The notes under the pieces were generated by a model. The model did no database searches. It worked only from the letters and a program-made list of their open reading frames with translations, and was not told where the DNA came from. Both the position numbers and the translations under genes were made by a program. This document shows positions 8,825 to 17,887 of a stretch of 64,000 nucleotides of DNA, in pieces. The stretch is from Amycolatopsis mongoliensis (GTDB taxonomy: Bacteria; Actinomycetota; Actinomycetes; Mycobacteriales; Pseudonocardiaceae): positions 3,038,001 to 3,102,000 of the forward strand of contig NZ_CP127295.1 in NCBI RefSeq assembly GCF_030285665.1. The letters run 5' to 3'. The stretch's first letter is position 1. Each line of letters opens with the position of its first letter.

Positions 8825-9925
8825 TCAGCCCCCGAACCAGGGCTCCTCGACCGTTCTAGGGGGCGCCGACGTGCGCCCCACGCGCAGCTCGGTCGGCAGC
8901 GTGATCACCTTCGGCGCGCTGCGCTCGCCCGAGCTGAGCAGCAGCCGTCCGGCCGTCTTGCCCTTTTCGAGCACCGGCTGGTGGACCGTGGTGAGCCCGA
9001 TCCGCTCGGCCTCGGCGATGCCGTCGAAGCCGGTGACGGTCAGGTCCTGCGGGACCCGCAGCCCCCGTCGCTCGGCCTCGGCCATGGCGCCGAGCGCGAG
9101 GATGTCCGAGGTGCAGATCACCGCCGTGATCTGCGGGTACGCGTCCAGCAGCTGACGGGCGGCGGACGCGCCGTCGTCCACCGTGTGGTCGAAGCGCTCG
9201 ATCACCGGGACGCCCGCCCAGTCGACGCCGGCCGCCGAGAACGCCACGGCCAGCGCCTCCAGCCGGGTGCGCTGGACGTGGAAGTGCGCGCCGCTCTGGC
9301 GGGCCGGGGAGACGAAGTCGTCGTTGCGCTCGCGGGCCAGCCGCATGCAGATGACGCCGACCTGCCGGTGGCCGAGGCCGACGAGGTGCTCGGCGATCTT
9401 GCCGACCGCCGCCGCGTCGTCCGGGCCGACGCGGTCGATGCCTTCGATGCTCGGCTGGTCGATGATCACCGTCGGCACCGGCCGCTCGAGCACGGCGGCC
9501 AGGTGCGGGTCGTCGTCCGGCACGGAGTAGACGACGAAGCCGTCGACGCCCGCGCGGTGCACCGCGGCGACGTCTTCGCGGCCCGGGCTGGCCGGCACCA
9601 GGTGCAGGCCGACGCCGGCGTCTTCGCAGGCCAGGGCCAGTCCTTCGAGCACGCCGACGGCGGCGGGGTCGCGGAAGGCGTAGGAGAGGTTCTCGGTGAG
9701 CAGCAGCCCGACGGCGCCGGCCTTGCGGGTGCGCAGCGAGCGGGCGACGGGGTCGGGTCCGGGGTAGCCGAGGCGCCGCGCGGTCTCGAGGACCCGGCGG
9801 CGCAGTTCCGGGGACAGCTGGTCCGGCCGGTTGTAGGCGTTGGACACCGTGGTCCTGGACACACCGAGCTCCGCCGCGAGCGACGCCAGCGTCGCCTGCC
9901 TTCGGGTGCGAATAGGACGTCCCAT
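8825..9925 (-). CDS. LacI/GalR-family transcriptional regulator
   Basis: 366 aa. The N-terminal LacI helix-turn-helix reads TLASLAAELGVSRTTVSNAYN with hinge helix RRLGYPGPDPVARSLR. A periplasmic-binding-protein-like effector domain follows (VGLLLTENLSYAFRDP... and FDGIAEAERIGLTTVHQP). The start MGRPIRTRR places the HTH at the N-terminus as usual. It is divergent from the zinc-uptake operon, but no sugar genes are nearby, so its target and effector cannot be inferred. Autoregulation through the 9926-10102 gap is plausible. Confidence 0.9.
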   Translation of the reverse strand: MGRPIRTRRQATLASLAAELGVSRTTVSNAYNRPDQLSPELRRRVLETARRLGYPGPDPVARSLRTRKAGAVGLLLTENLSYAFRDPAAVGVLEGLALACEDAGVGLHLVPASPGREDVAAVHRAGVDGFVVYSVPDDDPHLAAVLERPVPTVIIDQPSIEGIDRVGPDDAAAVGKIAEHLVGLGHRQVGVICMRLARERNDDFVSPARQSGAHFHVQRTRLEALAVAFSAAGVDWAGVPVIERFDHTVDDGASAARQLLDAYPQITAVICTSDILALGAMAEAERRGLRVPQDLTVTGFDGIAEAERIGLTTVHQPVLEKGKTAGRLLLSSGERSAPKVITLPTELRVGRTSAPPRTVEEPWFGG

Positions 9926-10064
9926 CAGCAAACCGTAACGGTTCAGATCACTTTCTTGAAGAGACACCCCGGGTGGTCGATGTCTCGATCCGCATGCACG
10001 AAGACGCATACACCAAACCGGGATCGGATGGCCAGGAAGTCATCCGGATGGGGTAAGGTGAATC

Positions 10065-10085
10065 TGACAACGGTTTCCATTAGCG
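10065..10085. promoter_or_regulatory. Probable Zur operator upstream of znuA
   Basis: The sequence TGACAACGGTTTCCATTAGCG is a 21-nt match in spirit to the actinobacterial Zur box, whose core resembles TGAAAACGATTTTCATTA. It ends 17 nt before the znuA start codon, a position where a bound repressor would block transcription. The match is by eye; no matrix scan was run. Confidence 0.5.
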
Positions 10086-10102
10086 TCTCCAGGAGTCCTT
10101 CG

Positions 10103-11014
10103 ATGAGTTCCCGCCGCACCAGGAGCGTGCTCGCCGCCGCTTCGGCCCTGTCCCTCTTCGCGCTGGCCGCGTGCTCCGGGGGAACGTCCGGCCCCGACGG
10201 CAGCGCGCAGTCCGGCGGCTCCGGGAAGATCAAGGTCGTCGCCTCGACCGACGTCTGGGGCAGCGTCGCTAGTGCCGTCGGCGGCGACCAGGTCGAGGTC
10301 AAGTCGATCATCCACGACCCCTCCGCCGACCCGCACTCGTACGAGACCACCGCCGAGGACGCCCTGGCGGCGAAGGACGCGAAGCTGCTGCTGTCCAACG
10401 GCGGCGGCTACGACGAGTTCTTCGGCAAGCTCACCGGCCAGGCCGGGGACGCGAAGAAGCTCGTCGCCTACGACATCGCCGCGACCGGCGACGAGAACGA
10501 GCACGTCTGGTACGACCTGCCGGGTGTCGACAAGGTGGCCGACCAGGTCGCCGCGCAGCTCGGCGAGCTGCAGCCGGCGTCGAAGCAGGTCTTCACCGAC
10601 AACGCGACCGCGTTCAAGGCGAAGGTCGACGCGCTGGAGAAGCGCCTCGGCGAGCTCGGCACCACGCACCCGGGCACGAAGGTCGTCGTCACCGAGCCGG
10701 TGGCGCACTACCTGCTCCGGAGCGCGAAGCTGACGGACGCGACGCCGAAGGCCTTCTCGGACGCCGTGGAGAACGACACGGACGTCCCGGCCGGCGCCGT
10801 CAACGAGTACAAGCAGCTCATCGCCACCAAGCAGGTCAAGGCGCTGATCAACAACGCGCAGACGGTGACGCCGCTGACCCAGGACGTCGTCGCGCAGGCG
10901 AAGGCCGCCGGGATCGGCGTCGTCGACGTGACCGAGACGCTGCCGCAGGGTGTGACCGACTACATTGGCTGGATGACCGGGGAAGTAGATGCGCTGGCGG
11001 GAGCGTTGAAGTAG
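10103..11014 (+). CDS. znuA: Zinc ABC transporter substrate-binding lipoprotein
   Basis: 303 aa. Lipoprotein signal with lipobox LAAC (Cys24), then the cluster-9 metal-binding fold: VVASTDVWGSVASAVGGDQVEVKSIIHDPSADPHSYE and, later, NEHVWYDLPGVDKVADQVA and VVTEPVAHYLL. The conserved His residues (PHSYE, EHVWYD) and C-terminal VDVTETLPQG are those of ZnuA/AztC-type proteins. It captures Zn2+ (or possibly Mn2+) outside the cell. The start ATG has AGGAG about eight nt upstream. It is the first gene of znuA-znuC-znuB, with a candidate Zur box in front. Confidence 0.92.
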   Translation: MSSRRTRSVLAAASALSLFALAACSGGTSGPDGSAQSGGSGKIKVVASTDVWGSVASAVGGDQVEVKSIIHDPSADPHSYETTAEDALAAKDAKLLLSNGGGYDEFFGKLTGQAGDAKKLVAYDIAATGDENEHVWYDLPGVDKVADQVAAQLGELQPASKQVFTDNATAFKAKVDALEKRLGELGTTHPGTKVVVTEPVAHYLLRSAKLTDATPKAFSDAVENDTDVPAGAVNEYKQLIATKQVKALINNAQTVTPLTQDVVAQAKAAGIGVVDVTETLPQGVTDYIGWMTGEVDALAGALK

Positions 11015-11016
11015 CC

Positions 11017-11874
11017 ATGCGCCCCGTCTCCGTCTCCGTCTCCGACGACGTGCGCCCCGCGGTCCGGGTCCGCGGGGCGGGACTCGCGTTCGGTCCCCGG
11101 ACCCTGTGGTCGGGGCTGGACCTCGTCGTCGAGCCGGGGGAGTTCCTCGCCGTGCTCGGCCCCAACGGCTCCGGCAAGAGCAGCCTGCTGAAGGCGCTGC
11201 TCGGCATGCAGGGCCTGTCGGCGGGCACGGTCGAGATCGCCGGCGGCCGCCCGGGTGGAGCGAACCGCAAGGTCGGCTACATCCCGCAGCAGCGCGCGAT
11301 CGACGAGTCGCTGACGCTGCGCGGCGTCGACCTGGTCGGGCTGGGTCTCGACGGCCACCGCTGGGGGCCGGGGCTGCTCGGCATGACGGCCCGGCGCCGT
11401 CGCGTTTCCGAAGCCATCGAAGCGGTGGGGGCTACGCGGTACGCCAAGCAGCCGGTCGGGCGCCTGTCCGGCGGCGAGCAGCAGCGGTTGCGGGTGGCGC
11501 AGGCCCTGGTCGGCGACCCCGAGGTGCTGCTCTGCGACGAGCCACTGCTGTCGCTGGACCTGGCGCACCAGCGCGCGATCAGCGAGCTGATCGACGAGCG
11601 CCGGCGCGCGTCGGGCACCGCGGTGCTGTTCGTGACGCACGAGATCAACCCGGTGCTGCCGTTCGTCGACCGGGTGCTGTACCTGGTCAACGGCTCGTTC
11701 CGGATCGGCAAGCCGGACGAGGTCATGAACACCGGAACGCTGTCGGAGCTGTACGGCACCCGCGTCGAGGTGCTGAAGGTGGGCGGGCAGATCCACATCG
11801 CGGGCGCGCAGAGCGCGTTGTGCGAGGACGAGCCGCACCACCACGAACACGACGTCGAAGAGCAAGTGGGCTGA
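11017..11874 (+). CDS. znuC: Zinc ABC transporter ATP-binding protein
   Basis: 285 aa, 2 nt after the znuA stop. Walker A is GPNGSGKSS, the Q-loop is IPQQRAIDE, the signature is LSGGEQQR, Walker B is LLCDEPLLSLD and the switch His is in VTHEIN. The C-terminus has a His-rich tail (DEPHHHEHD) that may bind metal. It powers metal import through the neighbouring permease. Confidence 0.95.
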   Translation: MRPVSVSVSDDVRPAVRVRGAGLAFGPRTLWSGLDLVVEPGEFLAVLGPNGSGKSSLLKALLGMQGLSAGTVEIAGGRPGGANRKVGYIPQQRAIDESLTLRGVDLVGLGLDGHRWGPGLLGMTARRRRVSEAIEAVGATRYAKQPVGRLSGGEQQRLRVAQALVGDPEVLLCDEPLLSLDLAHQRAISELIDERRRASGTAVLFVTHEINPVLPFVDRVLYLVNGSFRIGKPDEVMNTGTLSELYGTRVEVLKVGGQIHIAGAQSALCEDEPHHHEHDVEEQVG

Positions 11875-11877
11875 GTC

Positions 11878-12759
11878 TTGGATCTGTTCGACTTCGGCAA
11901 GACGTGGGAGCTGATCACCGAGCTGGACGGCGTCCAGACGGCGTTGCTGGCGGCCGCGATCCTCGGCCTGGTGGCGGGGGTGCTCGGGCCGCTGATCGTG
12001 ATGCGGCGGATGTCGTTCGCGGTGCACGGGACGTCGGAGCTGGCGTTCACCGGCGGCGCGGCGGCCCTGCTGCTCGGGATCGGCGTCGAGTACGGCGCAT
12101 TGATCGGCGCGGTGGTGGCGGCGCTGCTGCTGGGAATCCTGGGCGCGCGCGACTCGGACCGCGACTCGGTGATCGGCGTGATCCTGTCGTTCGGCCTCGG
12201 CATGGGCGTGCTGTTCCTGTCGTTCTACAAAGGACGGTCCGGGAACAAGTTCGGGATTCTCACCGGCCAGATCATCACGATCGATTCGACGAACCTGACG
12301 TTGTTCGTCGTGTCGTCGGTGGTGGTGCTGGCGGTGCTGGCGCTGGTCTACCGGCCGCTGCTGTTCGCTTCGGTGGATCGCAACGTGGCGGTGGCGCGCG
12401 GGGTCCCGGTGAAGACGCTGACCGTGGTGTTCGCGCTGCTGGTGGGCATCTCGACGGCGTTGAGCGTGAAGGTGGTCGGGTCGCTGCTGGTGGTGGCACT
12501 GATGGTGACGCCCGCGGCCGCGGCGGCTCGCGTGACGGCGTCGCCGTGGAAGGCGACGGTGCTGTCGATCGTGTTCGCCGAGGTTTCGGCTCTGGGCGGA
12601 ATCGTGCTGTCGCTGGCGCCGGGGTTGCCGGTGAGCGCGTTCGTGACGGCGATTTCGTTCCTGATCTACGTGGTCTGCCGGCTGATCGCCTGGCAGCGCG
12701 ACCGCCGCACGCGGGTCCGCGCGGTGGACCCGGCCCCGGACCTGATCGCGGCGGCCTGA
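11878..12759 (+). CDS. znuB: Zinc ABC transporter permease
   Basis: 293 aa from a TTG 3 nt after the znuC stop. It has about eight to nine hydrophobic segments and the ABC-3 family features VMRRMSFAVHGTSELAFTGGA and ISTALSVKVVGSLLVVALMVTPAAAA. It forms the membrane channel of the importer with ZnuA and ZnuC. The gene ends just before a palindrome shared with the convergent DUF445 gene. Confidence 0.93.
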   Translation: MDLFDFGKTWELITELDGVQTALLAAAILGLVAGVLGPLIVMRRMSFAVHGTSELAFTGGAAALLLGIGVEYGALIGAVVAALLLGILGARDSDRDSVIGVILSFGLGMGVLFLSFYKGRSGNKFGILTGQIITIDSTNLTLFVVSSVVVLAVLALVYRPLLFASVDRNVAVARGVPVKTLTVVFALLVGISTALSVKVVGSLLVVALMVTPAAAAARVTASPWKATVLSIVFAEVSALGGIVLSLAPGLPVSAFVTAISFLIYVVCRLIAWQRDRRTRVRAVDPAPDLIAAA

Positions 12760-12762
12760 AGA

Positions 12763-12830
12763 CGTCACTTTCGCTAGGAAAGATGCGTCGGAGGCACCCC
12801 CTGGACGCATCTTTCCTAGGGAAAGTGACG
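12763..12830. repeat. 27-nt-arm palindrome between convergent genes
   Basis: Arms 12763-12789 and 12804-12830 are complementary with a single mismatch, around a 14-nt loop. Placement between the znuB and DUF445 stop codons suggests a bidirectional terminator. Its sequence (CGTCACTTTC...AAAGATGCGTC) differs from the GGTTAGAAC-loop family. Confidence 0.8.
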
Positions 12831-12852
12831 CTTTGAGGGTGCGAATGCAAAT

Positions 12853-14061
12853 TCAGCCCAGCATCAGGAGGACCTGCAGCTCGCCCACCACGAAGCCGAT
12901 CACTCCGCCGACGGCGATCAGCTTCCACTCGTCCTGCCGGAACGCCGGCCGCAGCAGCCCCTCGAACTCCAGCGGGGTCAACGCCAGCATCCGCTGCTCG
13001 ATCATCTTCGCGACGTCCATCGCCTCGGTCAGGTACCCCTCGGCGTACCGGGCCGTGTCCGGCAGCTGCTCCAGCGCTTTCCGGGCCGCCGCTTGCTTCA
13101 TCTCCTGCAGCCGCGTGCCGCCCACCGTCCACGCCAGGGGCATCTGCGCGTCGACCGTGGTGGAGACCAGCTGCTCCACCAGCGCCGCGAGCCGGTCGGC
13201 CCGCGGGCCCCGCAGCACCGCGTCCAGCAGGTTCTGGACCGTCAGGACCTCGTTCGCGATCAGCTCGCCGTACTGCCGCGCCACCTCCGCGCGCCGTCGC
13301 TGGAACTTGCCCTGGAAGATCACCCGGCCCAGGCGGACCGGCTCGCGCGGGACGAAGATCAGCTTGATCGCCAGCCAGTCCGTGCACAGCCCGATCACGC
13401 CGCCGAACACCGGGAGCACCCACGGCTCGCGCGTGAACGCCCACACGATCGTCTGCACCAGGCCCAGCCCGAACCCGAAGTAGACGCCCATCCGCGCGAT
13501 GAAAGCCATCTCCGGCCGGGACGTCTCGCGGATCAGCCGCACCAGCAGCGCGCGGTCGCGGGTCAGGCGCTGGACCGTCATGTGCTGGACGTCGAGGACC
13601 TCGTCGAGGTTCTCGCGGACGTCGTCGAGGAACTCCCGCACCAGCCGCGGCGCCGACGCCTGGACCTGCTTGATCAGCATTTCCTGCGCCAGCGTCGGCA
13701 TGACCTCCCACAGCCGCGGGTGGTGCTCGGCGAGCACCTCGCGCGCGATGTGGTCGACCGCGCGCAGCAGCGGCTGCTCCAGCTCGCTCGTGATGATCAC
13801 CGGGTCGATCCGGCCGAACACTTCGCGGAGGTCGAGCAGGTTCGCCGTCAGCAGTTCGGTCGCCACCGCCGCCATCCGGCCGCCGTGCTTCGGAACGACG
13901 CCCTGCCAGCCGAGCACCGGCGGGATCCCGATGAAGTCCAGCGGCCGGAACATCATTTCGATGGCGACGCGCTTGGTGACGTACCCGATCAGCGCCGCGA
14001 TGAACGGCATCGCCGCGTAGAGCGGCCAGTGCAGCGCGAGGTCGTCCAGGACGGCGTCCAT
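12853..14061 (-). CDS. DUF445 family membrane protein, copy 1
   Basis: 402 aa. An N-terminal membrane helix (LYAAMPFIAALIGYVTKRVAIEMMF) is followed by a long, mostly helical region, a central pair of hydrophobic segments (FGFGLGLVQTIVWAF and VLPVFGGVIGLCTDWLAIKLIF) and a C-terminal membrane segment DEWKLIAVGGVIGFVVGELQVLL. DUF445 (YheB/YjiN-like) has no assigned activity. It is one of three adjacent paralogues in the same direction and ends with the same C-terminal motif as the others. Confidence 0.9.
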   Translation of the reverse strand: MDAVLDDLALHWPLYAAMPFIAALIGYVTKRVAIEMMFRPLDFIGIPPVLGWQGVVPKHGGRMAAVATELLTANLLDLREVFGRIDPVIITSELEQPLLRAVDHIAREVLAEHHPRLWEVMPTLAQEMLIKQVQASAPRLVREFLDDVRENLDEVLDVQHMTVQRLTRDRALLVRLIRETSRPEMAFIARMGVYFGFGLGLVQTIVWAFTREPWVLPVFGGVIGLCTDWLAIKLIFVPREPVRLGRVIFQGKFQRRRAEVARQYGELIANEVLTVQNLLDAVLRGPRADRLAALVEQLVSTTVDAQMPLAWTVGGTRLQEMKQAAARKALEQLPDTARYAEGYLTEAMDVAKMIEQRMLALTPLEFEGLLRPAFRQDEWKLIAVGGVIGFVVGELQVLLMLG

Positions 14062-14102
14062 TCCGACCTCCCCTCGCGGTGCCGAGAGCGAAACCGTACC
14101 GG

Positions 14103-15314
14103 CTACCCGAGCAGGGCGAGCACCTGCAGTTCCCCCACGAGCCCGCCGATCACCGCACCGACGGCGATGAGCTTCCACTCGTCCTGCCGGAACGCCGGCC
14201 GCAGCAGCTGCTCGAACTCCAGCGCGCTCAGCTTCTTCATCCGGTCGACGATCGTGTTCCGCACGTCGAGCGCGTTGATCGCGTAGTTTTCGGCGTACCG
14301 GATCGTCTCCGGGACGCGTTCCGCGGCCTTCGCCGCCGCCGTCTGCTTCATCTCCTGGAACTTCTTCGTCCCGACGGCGATGGCGACGAACGGCTTGACG
14401 ACGCTCGCCTGCGCGTCGATCGTCTTCTGCACCTCGCGCGTGATCATCGCGAAGAGCCGGTCGGACTTCGGCCCGCGCAGCACGGCTTCCAGGAGGTTCG
14501 GGATCGTGATGATCTCGCGGGCGATCATGTCGCCGTAGTCGGCCGCGACCTGGTCGCGGCGCTTCTGGAAGACGCCCTGCCAGGTGTACAGGCCGAGGAA
14601 GCGGCGAGGCTCACGCGGCAGGAAGATCATCTTCAGGGCGAGCCAGTCGGTGAACCAGCCGATGAGGAGGCCGAACACCGGCAGCACGACCGGTGACTTC
14701 GTCAGCGCCCACACCACCAGCTGCACGCAGCCGAGGACGAACCCGAACCCGATCCCGGAGCGGGCGATGAACCGCATCTCGGGCCGGGAGATGTCGCGGA
14801 TCAGCCGGTTCAGCAGCGCCTTGTCGCGGACGAGGTTCGTCACGACCATGTGCTGGAGGTCGAGGACGTCCTCGATGTTGTCGGCGATCTCCCGCATGAT
14901 CTTGGTGATCGCCTTCGGCGCCTCGGCCTGGACGCGCTTGAGCAGCAGCTGCTGCGCGCCGTTCGGCAGCACCTCCCACAGCCGCGGCTGGTAGGTCTCC
15001 ATCACCTCGCGGGTGACGTCCTCGACGACCCGCAGCAGCGGCTGCTCGATCTCCTTCGCGACCTGCGCCGGGTCGAGCCGGGCGAAGATCTCCTTCGGGT
15101 CGACGAGGGTGGTCGTCAGCATTTCGGTGGCCGTCGCCGCCATGCGCTCGGCGTTCGCCGGCAGCACGCCCTGCCAGCCGAGGAACGGCCTGATCCCGGT
15201 GAACTCGAGGGGCCGGAACATCATCTCGATGGCGACGCGCTTGGTGACGTACCCGATCAGCGCCGCGATGAACGGCATGGTGACGTACACCTGCCAGTGC
15301 GTGCCGAAGTCCAC
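14103..15314 (-). CDS. DUF445 family membrane protein, copy 2
   Basis: 403 aa from GTG. It aligns along its full length with copies 1 and 3: YVTMPFIAALIGYVTKRVAIEMMFRPLEF at the start, EPRRFLGLYTWQGVFQKRRDQVAADYGDMIAREI in the middle, LEFEQLLRPAFRQDEWKLIAVGAVIGGLVGELQVL at the end. It lies 41 nt upstream of copy 1. Function unknown. Confidence 0.9.
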   Translation of the reverse strand: MDFGTHWQVYVTMPFIAALIGYVTKRVAIEMMFRPLEFTGIRPFLGWQGVLPANAERMAATATEMLTTTLVDPKEIFARLDPAQVAKEIEQPLLRVVEDVTREVMETYQPRLWEVLPNGAQQLLLKRVQAEAPKAITKIMREIADNIEDVLDLQHMVVTNLVRDKALLNRLIRDISRPEMRFIARSGIGFGFVLGCVQLVVWALTKSPVVLPVFGLLIGWFTDWLALKMIFLPREPRRFLGLYTWQGVFQKRRDQVAADYGDMIAREIITIPNLLEAVLRGPKSDRLFAMITREVQKTIDAQASVVKPFVAIAVGTKKFQEMKQTAAAKAAERVPETIRYAENYAINALDVRNTIVDRMKKLSALEFEQLLRPAFRQDEWKLIAVGAVIGGLVGELQVLALLG

Positions 15315-15337
15315 TCGCGCACGCTATCGGCCCTTGA

Positions 15338-16567
15338 TCAGTGCAGCAGGAGCAGCACCTGGAGTTCACCCACCAGTCCGCCGATGACCGCGCCGACCGC
15401 GATCAGCTTCCATTCGTCCTGCTTGAAGGCCGGACGCAGGATGCCTTCGAACTCGAGCGGCGTCAGCTGCTGCATCTTGCCGACGATCGTGTTGCGGACG
15501 TCGAGCGCGCCGGTCGCGTAGCTCTCGACGTGTTTCACCGTTTCGGGGAGGTAGGCGATGGCCTTCTCGGCGGCCGCGCGCTTCATCTGCTGGTACTGCT
15601 TGCCGCCGATGGTCAGCGCGACGAGCGGCTTGGCGATGCTCGCCTGCGCGTCGATCGTGCGCTGCACCTCGCGGGTGACCAGCGCGAACAGCTTGTCCGC
15701 GCGCGGCCCGGTGAGCACGGCCTCCATGACGTTCCGCACGGTGAGGACCTCGTCGGCGATCAGCGCGCCGTAGTCGGCGGCGACCTGCTGGCGGCGCTTC
15801 TGGAACATGCCCTGCCAGCGGAAGAACCCGAACCCGCGGGGCTCGCGCGGGTAGAAGATCATCTTCAGGGCGAGCCAGTCCGTGACGAAGCCCGTGACGA
15901 AACCGAAGACCGGCATGATCAGCGGCTGTTTCGTCAGCGCCCAGGCGACGAACTGGACGAGCCCGATCGCGAACCCGAACCAGATGCCCGAACGCGCGAT
16001 GAACTTGAACTCGGGCGCGGCGACCTCGCGGATCAGCCGGCACGTCAGCGACTTGTCGCGGACCATCGCGTTGATGAGCATGTCGTCGACGTCGAGGACG
16101 TCGTCGATGTTGGTCGAGACCTCCCGCAGCAGCCGCTTGACGACCGCCGGCGCCTGCGCGCGGACCTGGTCGACGAGCAGCCGCTGCGCCCGCGTCGGCA
16201 GCAGTTCCCAGAGCCGTGGCTGGTAGGTCTCCATGACCTCGCGCGTGACGTCTTCGACGGCCTTGAGCAGGGGCGCTTCGAGCTCTTTGAGCATTTCTTC
16301 CGGGTCGAGCCGGGCGAAGATCTCCTGCGGGTCGACGAGGTTGCGGGTCAGCAGATCGACGGCGGTGGTGGCCATCCGCCGCGCGTTCGCCGGGATGACG
16401 CCCTGCCAGCCGAAGAACGGCTTGACGCCGGTGAACTCGAGGGGCCGGAACATCATCTCGATGGCGACGCGCTTGGTGAGGTAGCCGATCAGGGCGGCGA
16501 TGAGCGGCATGGTGGCGTAGACGTGCCAGTGCGCGCCGATGTCCGCGAGGACCGCCTGTATGTCCAC
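15338..16567 (-). CDS. DUF445 family membrane protein, copy 3
   Basis: 409 aa from GTG. It is the promoter-proximal member of the tandem trio, 23 nt before copy 2. It shares MPLIAALIGYLTKRVAIEMMF, EPRGFGFFRWQGMFQKRRQQVAADYGALIADEVL and the C-terminal QDEWKLIAVGAVIGGLVGELQVLLLL with its sisters. Copies 2 and 3 look closer to each other than either does to copy 1. Three helices anchor it; the bulk is predicted to be helical and soluble. Confidence 0.9.
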   Translation of the reverse strand: MDIQAVLADIGAHWHVYATMPLIAALIGYLTKRVAIEMMFRPLEFTGVKPFFGWQGVIPANARRMATTAVDLLTRNLVDPQEIFARLDPEEMLKELEAPLLKAVEDVTREVMETYQPRLWELLPTRAQRLLVDQVRAQAPAVVKRLLREVSTNIDDVLDVDDMLINAMVRDKSLTCRLIREVAAPEFKFIARSGIWFGFAIGLVQFVAWALTKQPLIMPVFGFVTGFVTDWLALKMIFYPREPRGFGFFRWQGMFQKRRQQVAADYGALIADEVLTVRNVMEAVLTGPRADKLFALVTREVQRTIDAQASIAKPLVALTIGGKQYQQMKRAAAEKAIAYLPETVKHVESYATGALDVRNTIVGKMQQLTPLEFEGILRPAFKQDEWKLIAVGAVIGGLVGELQVLLLLH

Positions 16568-16696
16568 AGTGGCCTCCTCGTGTCAACCGCTGGTCAACCG
16601 AGGTCAGGATGCCATGTGTTACCGGGGGTTCCCAAATTCGTGATGCATCCGTTTGGCGGTACGTCCTGAAGGTCCCTTGCTCATTAAGGTGGCCCG

Positions 16697-17605
16697 ATGG
16701 TCGCGCCTGAGAAGCCCCACTCCGCCCCGAAGACCGCCCAGTTCGCCGTGGGTGTCCGCGGCTACAACCAACGACAGGTCGACGAACGCCTCGCCGAGCT
16801 GACCAAGGAGTTCCGCGAGACAGCCCGCAGCCGGGATGAAGCCGTTGCGACGTCGTCGGACCTTTCCAAGGCCCTCGCGTACGCGCAGAAGGAACTGGCC
16901 GAGACGAAGGCCGCGCTCGCGCGGATGAGCTCGAGCCCGTCCGGCGCCGGCGCCATGGCCGAGCGCGTCCGGATGATGATGCAGCTGGCCGAAGAGGAGA
17001 TCGCCGACCTCCGTTCGGCGGCGGAGGCGGACGCGGCCTCGACCCGCGACCAGGCCGACAAGTACGCGCACGAGACCCGTCGCACGGCCGACAAGCTGGC
17101 GAAGGACGCGGAAGAGGAGCGCGCCCGCCTGCTGTCCGAAGCCAAGGGCGAGATCGAGAAGCTCAACGCGGCGGCGGGCGCGAAGCGCGTCGAGCTGGCC
17201 GCGGCGGCCGAGCGGGCCCGCAAGGAAGCGGACGCGAAGGCCGAGGCGGCCGCGGCCGAGGCACGGGCCGCGGCGGACCGGAAGGCTTCGGAGGAGCTGG
17301 CCGCGCGGAAGAAGGCCTTCGACGAGGAGAACGCCCGCAAGAAGCAGGAGACCGAGGCGGCGCTGGCGTCGGCGAAGTCCCAGCAGGCGGAGGCCGATCA
17401 CAACCGGAAACTGGCTCTGGACCTGCGGTCGAAGGTCGCCGAGCGGATCGCGGCCACGGACGTGGCGGTCCAGGAGGCCATGCGGCTGCTGGCGGCCCCG
17501 GCGGAGGAAGCACCCGCTTCCGGAAACGGCGACCGGAAGCCGACGCCGGCCCCTGCCCCTGCCGCGAAGGCCCAGGCTGCGCCCGCCGCACCGGCGAAGG
17601 CCTGA
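16697..17605 (+). CDS. DivIVA-like coiled-coil protein
   Basis: 302 aa. The N-terminal segment FAVGVRGYNQRQVDERLAEL resembles the membrane-binding DivIVA motif (GYDxxQVDxFL). The rest is almost entirely charged, Ala-rich heptad sequence typical of a long coiled coil, ending in a Pro/Ala tail. Such proteins mark curved membrane or organise cell-envelope growth in actinobacteria; its specific role is unknown. A strong hairpin terminator follows. Confidence 0.85.
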   Translation: MVAPEKPHSAPKTAQFAVGVRGYNQRQVDERLAELTKEFRETARSRDEAVATSSDLSKALAYAQKELAETKAALARMSSSPSGAGAMAERVRMMMQLAEEEIADLRSAAEADAASTRDQADKYAHETRRTADKLAKDAEEERARLLSEAKGEIEKLNAAAGAKRVELAAAAERARKEADAKAEAAAAEARAAADRKASEELAARKKAFDEENARKKQETEAALASAKSQQAEADHNRKLALDLRSKVAERIAATDVAVQEAMRLLAAPAEEAPASGNGDRKPTPAPAPAAKAQAAPAAPAKA

Positions 17606-17623
17606 TCCTTTCCCCTCCAGACG

Positions 17624-17655
17624 CCGGCGCCTCCCGGATCTTCGGGAGGCGCCGG
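17624..17655 (+). terminator. Intrinsic terminator hairpin of the DivIVA-like gene
   Basis: 13-nt GC-rich arms (17624-17636 and 17643-17655) flank a GATCTT loop, 18 nt after the stop codon. There is no long T-run, as usual in high-GC actinobacteria. Confidence 0.75.
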
Positions 17656-17722
17656 GCCAATCTCGGCCCCGGCCACACCTCCTGCGTGGGGCGTCTCGTG
17701 GGCGGCCCGGAGGTGCTCCGGA

Positions 17723-17777
17723 TGTCGTGAATGACTCATTCCTGTCGTCAGATGAGGTGAATGGGTCATTCACGACA
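17723..17777. repeat. Intergenic palindrome TGTCGTGAATGA...TCATTCACGACA
   Basis: The outer arms pair over about 18 nt with one or two mismatches (17723-17740 and 17760-17777). It shares the GTCGTGA lead with the GGTTAGAAC-loop palindromes but has a different centre. Confidence 0.7.
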
Positions 17778-17887
17778 GCACGACCGGGCCAGGGACGGGT
17801 GGGGTGCCCCGAGGTGGCCGGAGCTCGTGGGTGGCTGGCAGTGTTCAGCTCAGCTGCCGATCACCCACGAGACGACGGGACCTGCGC

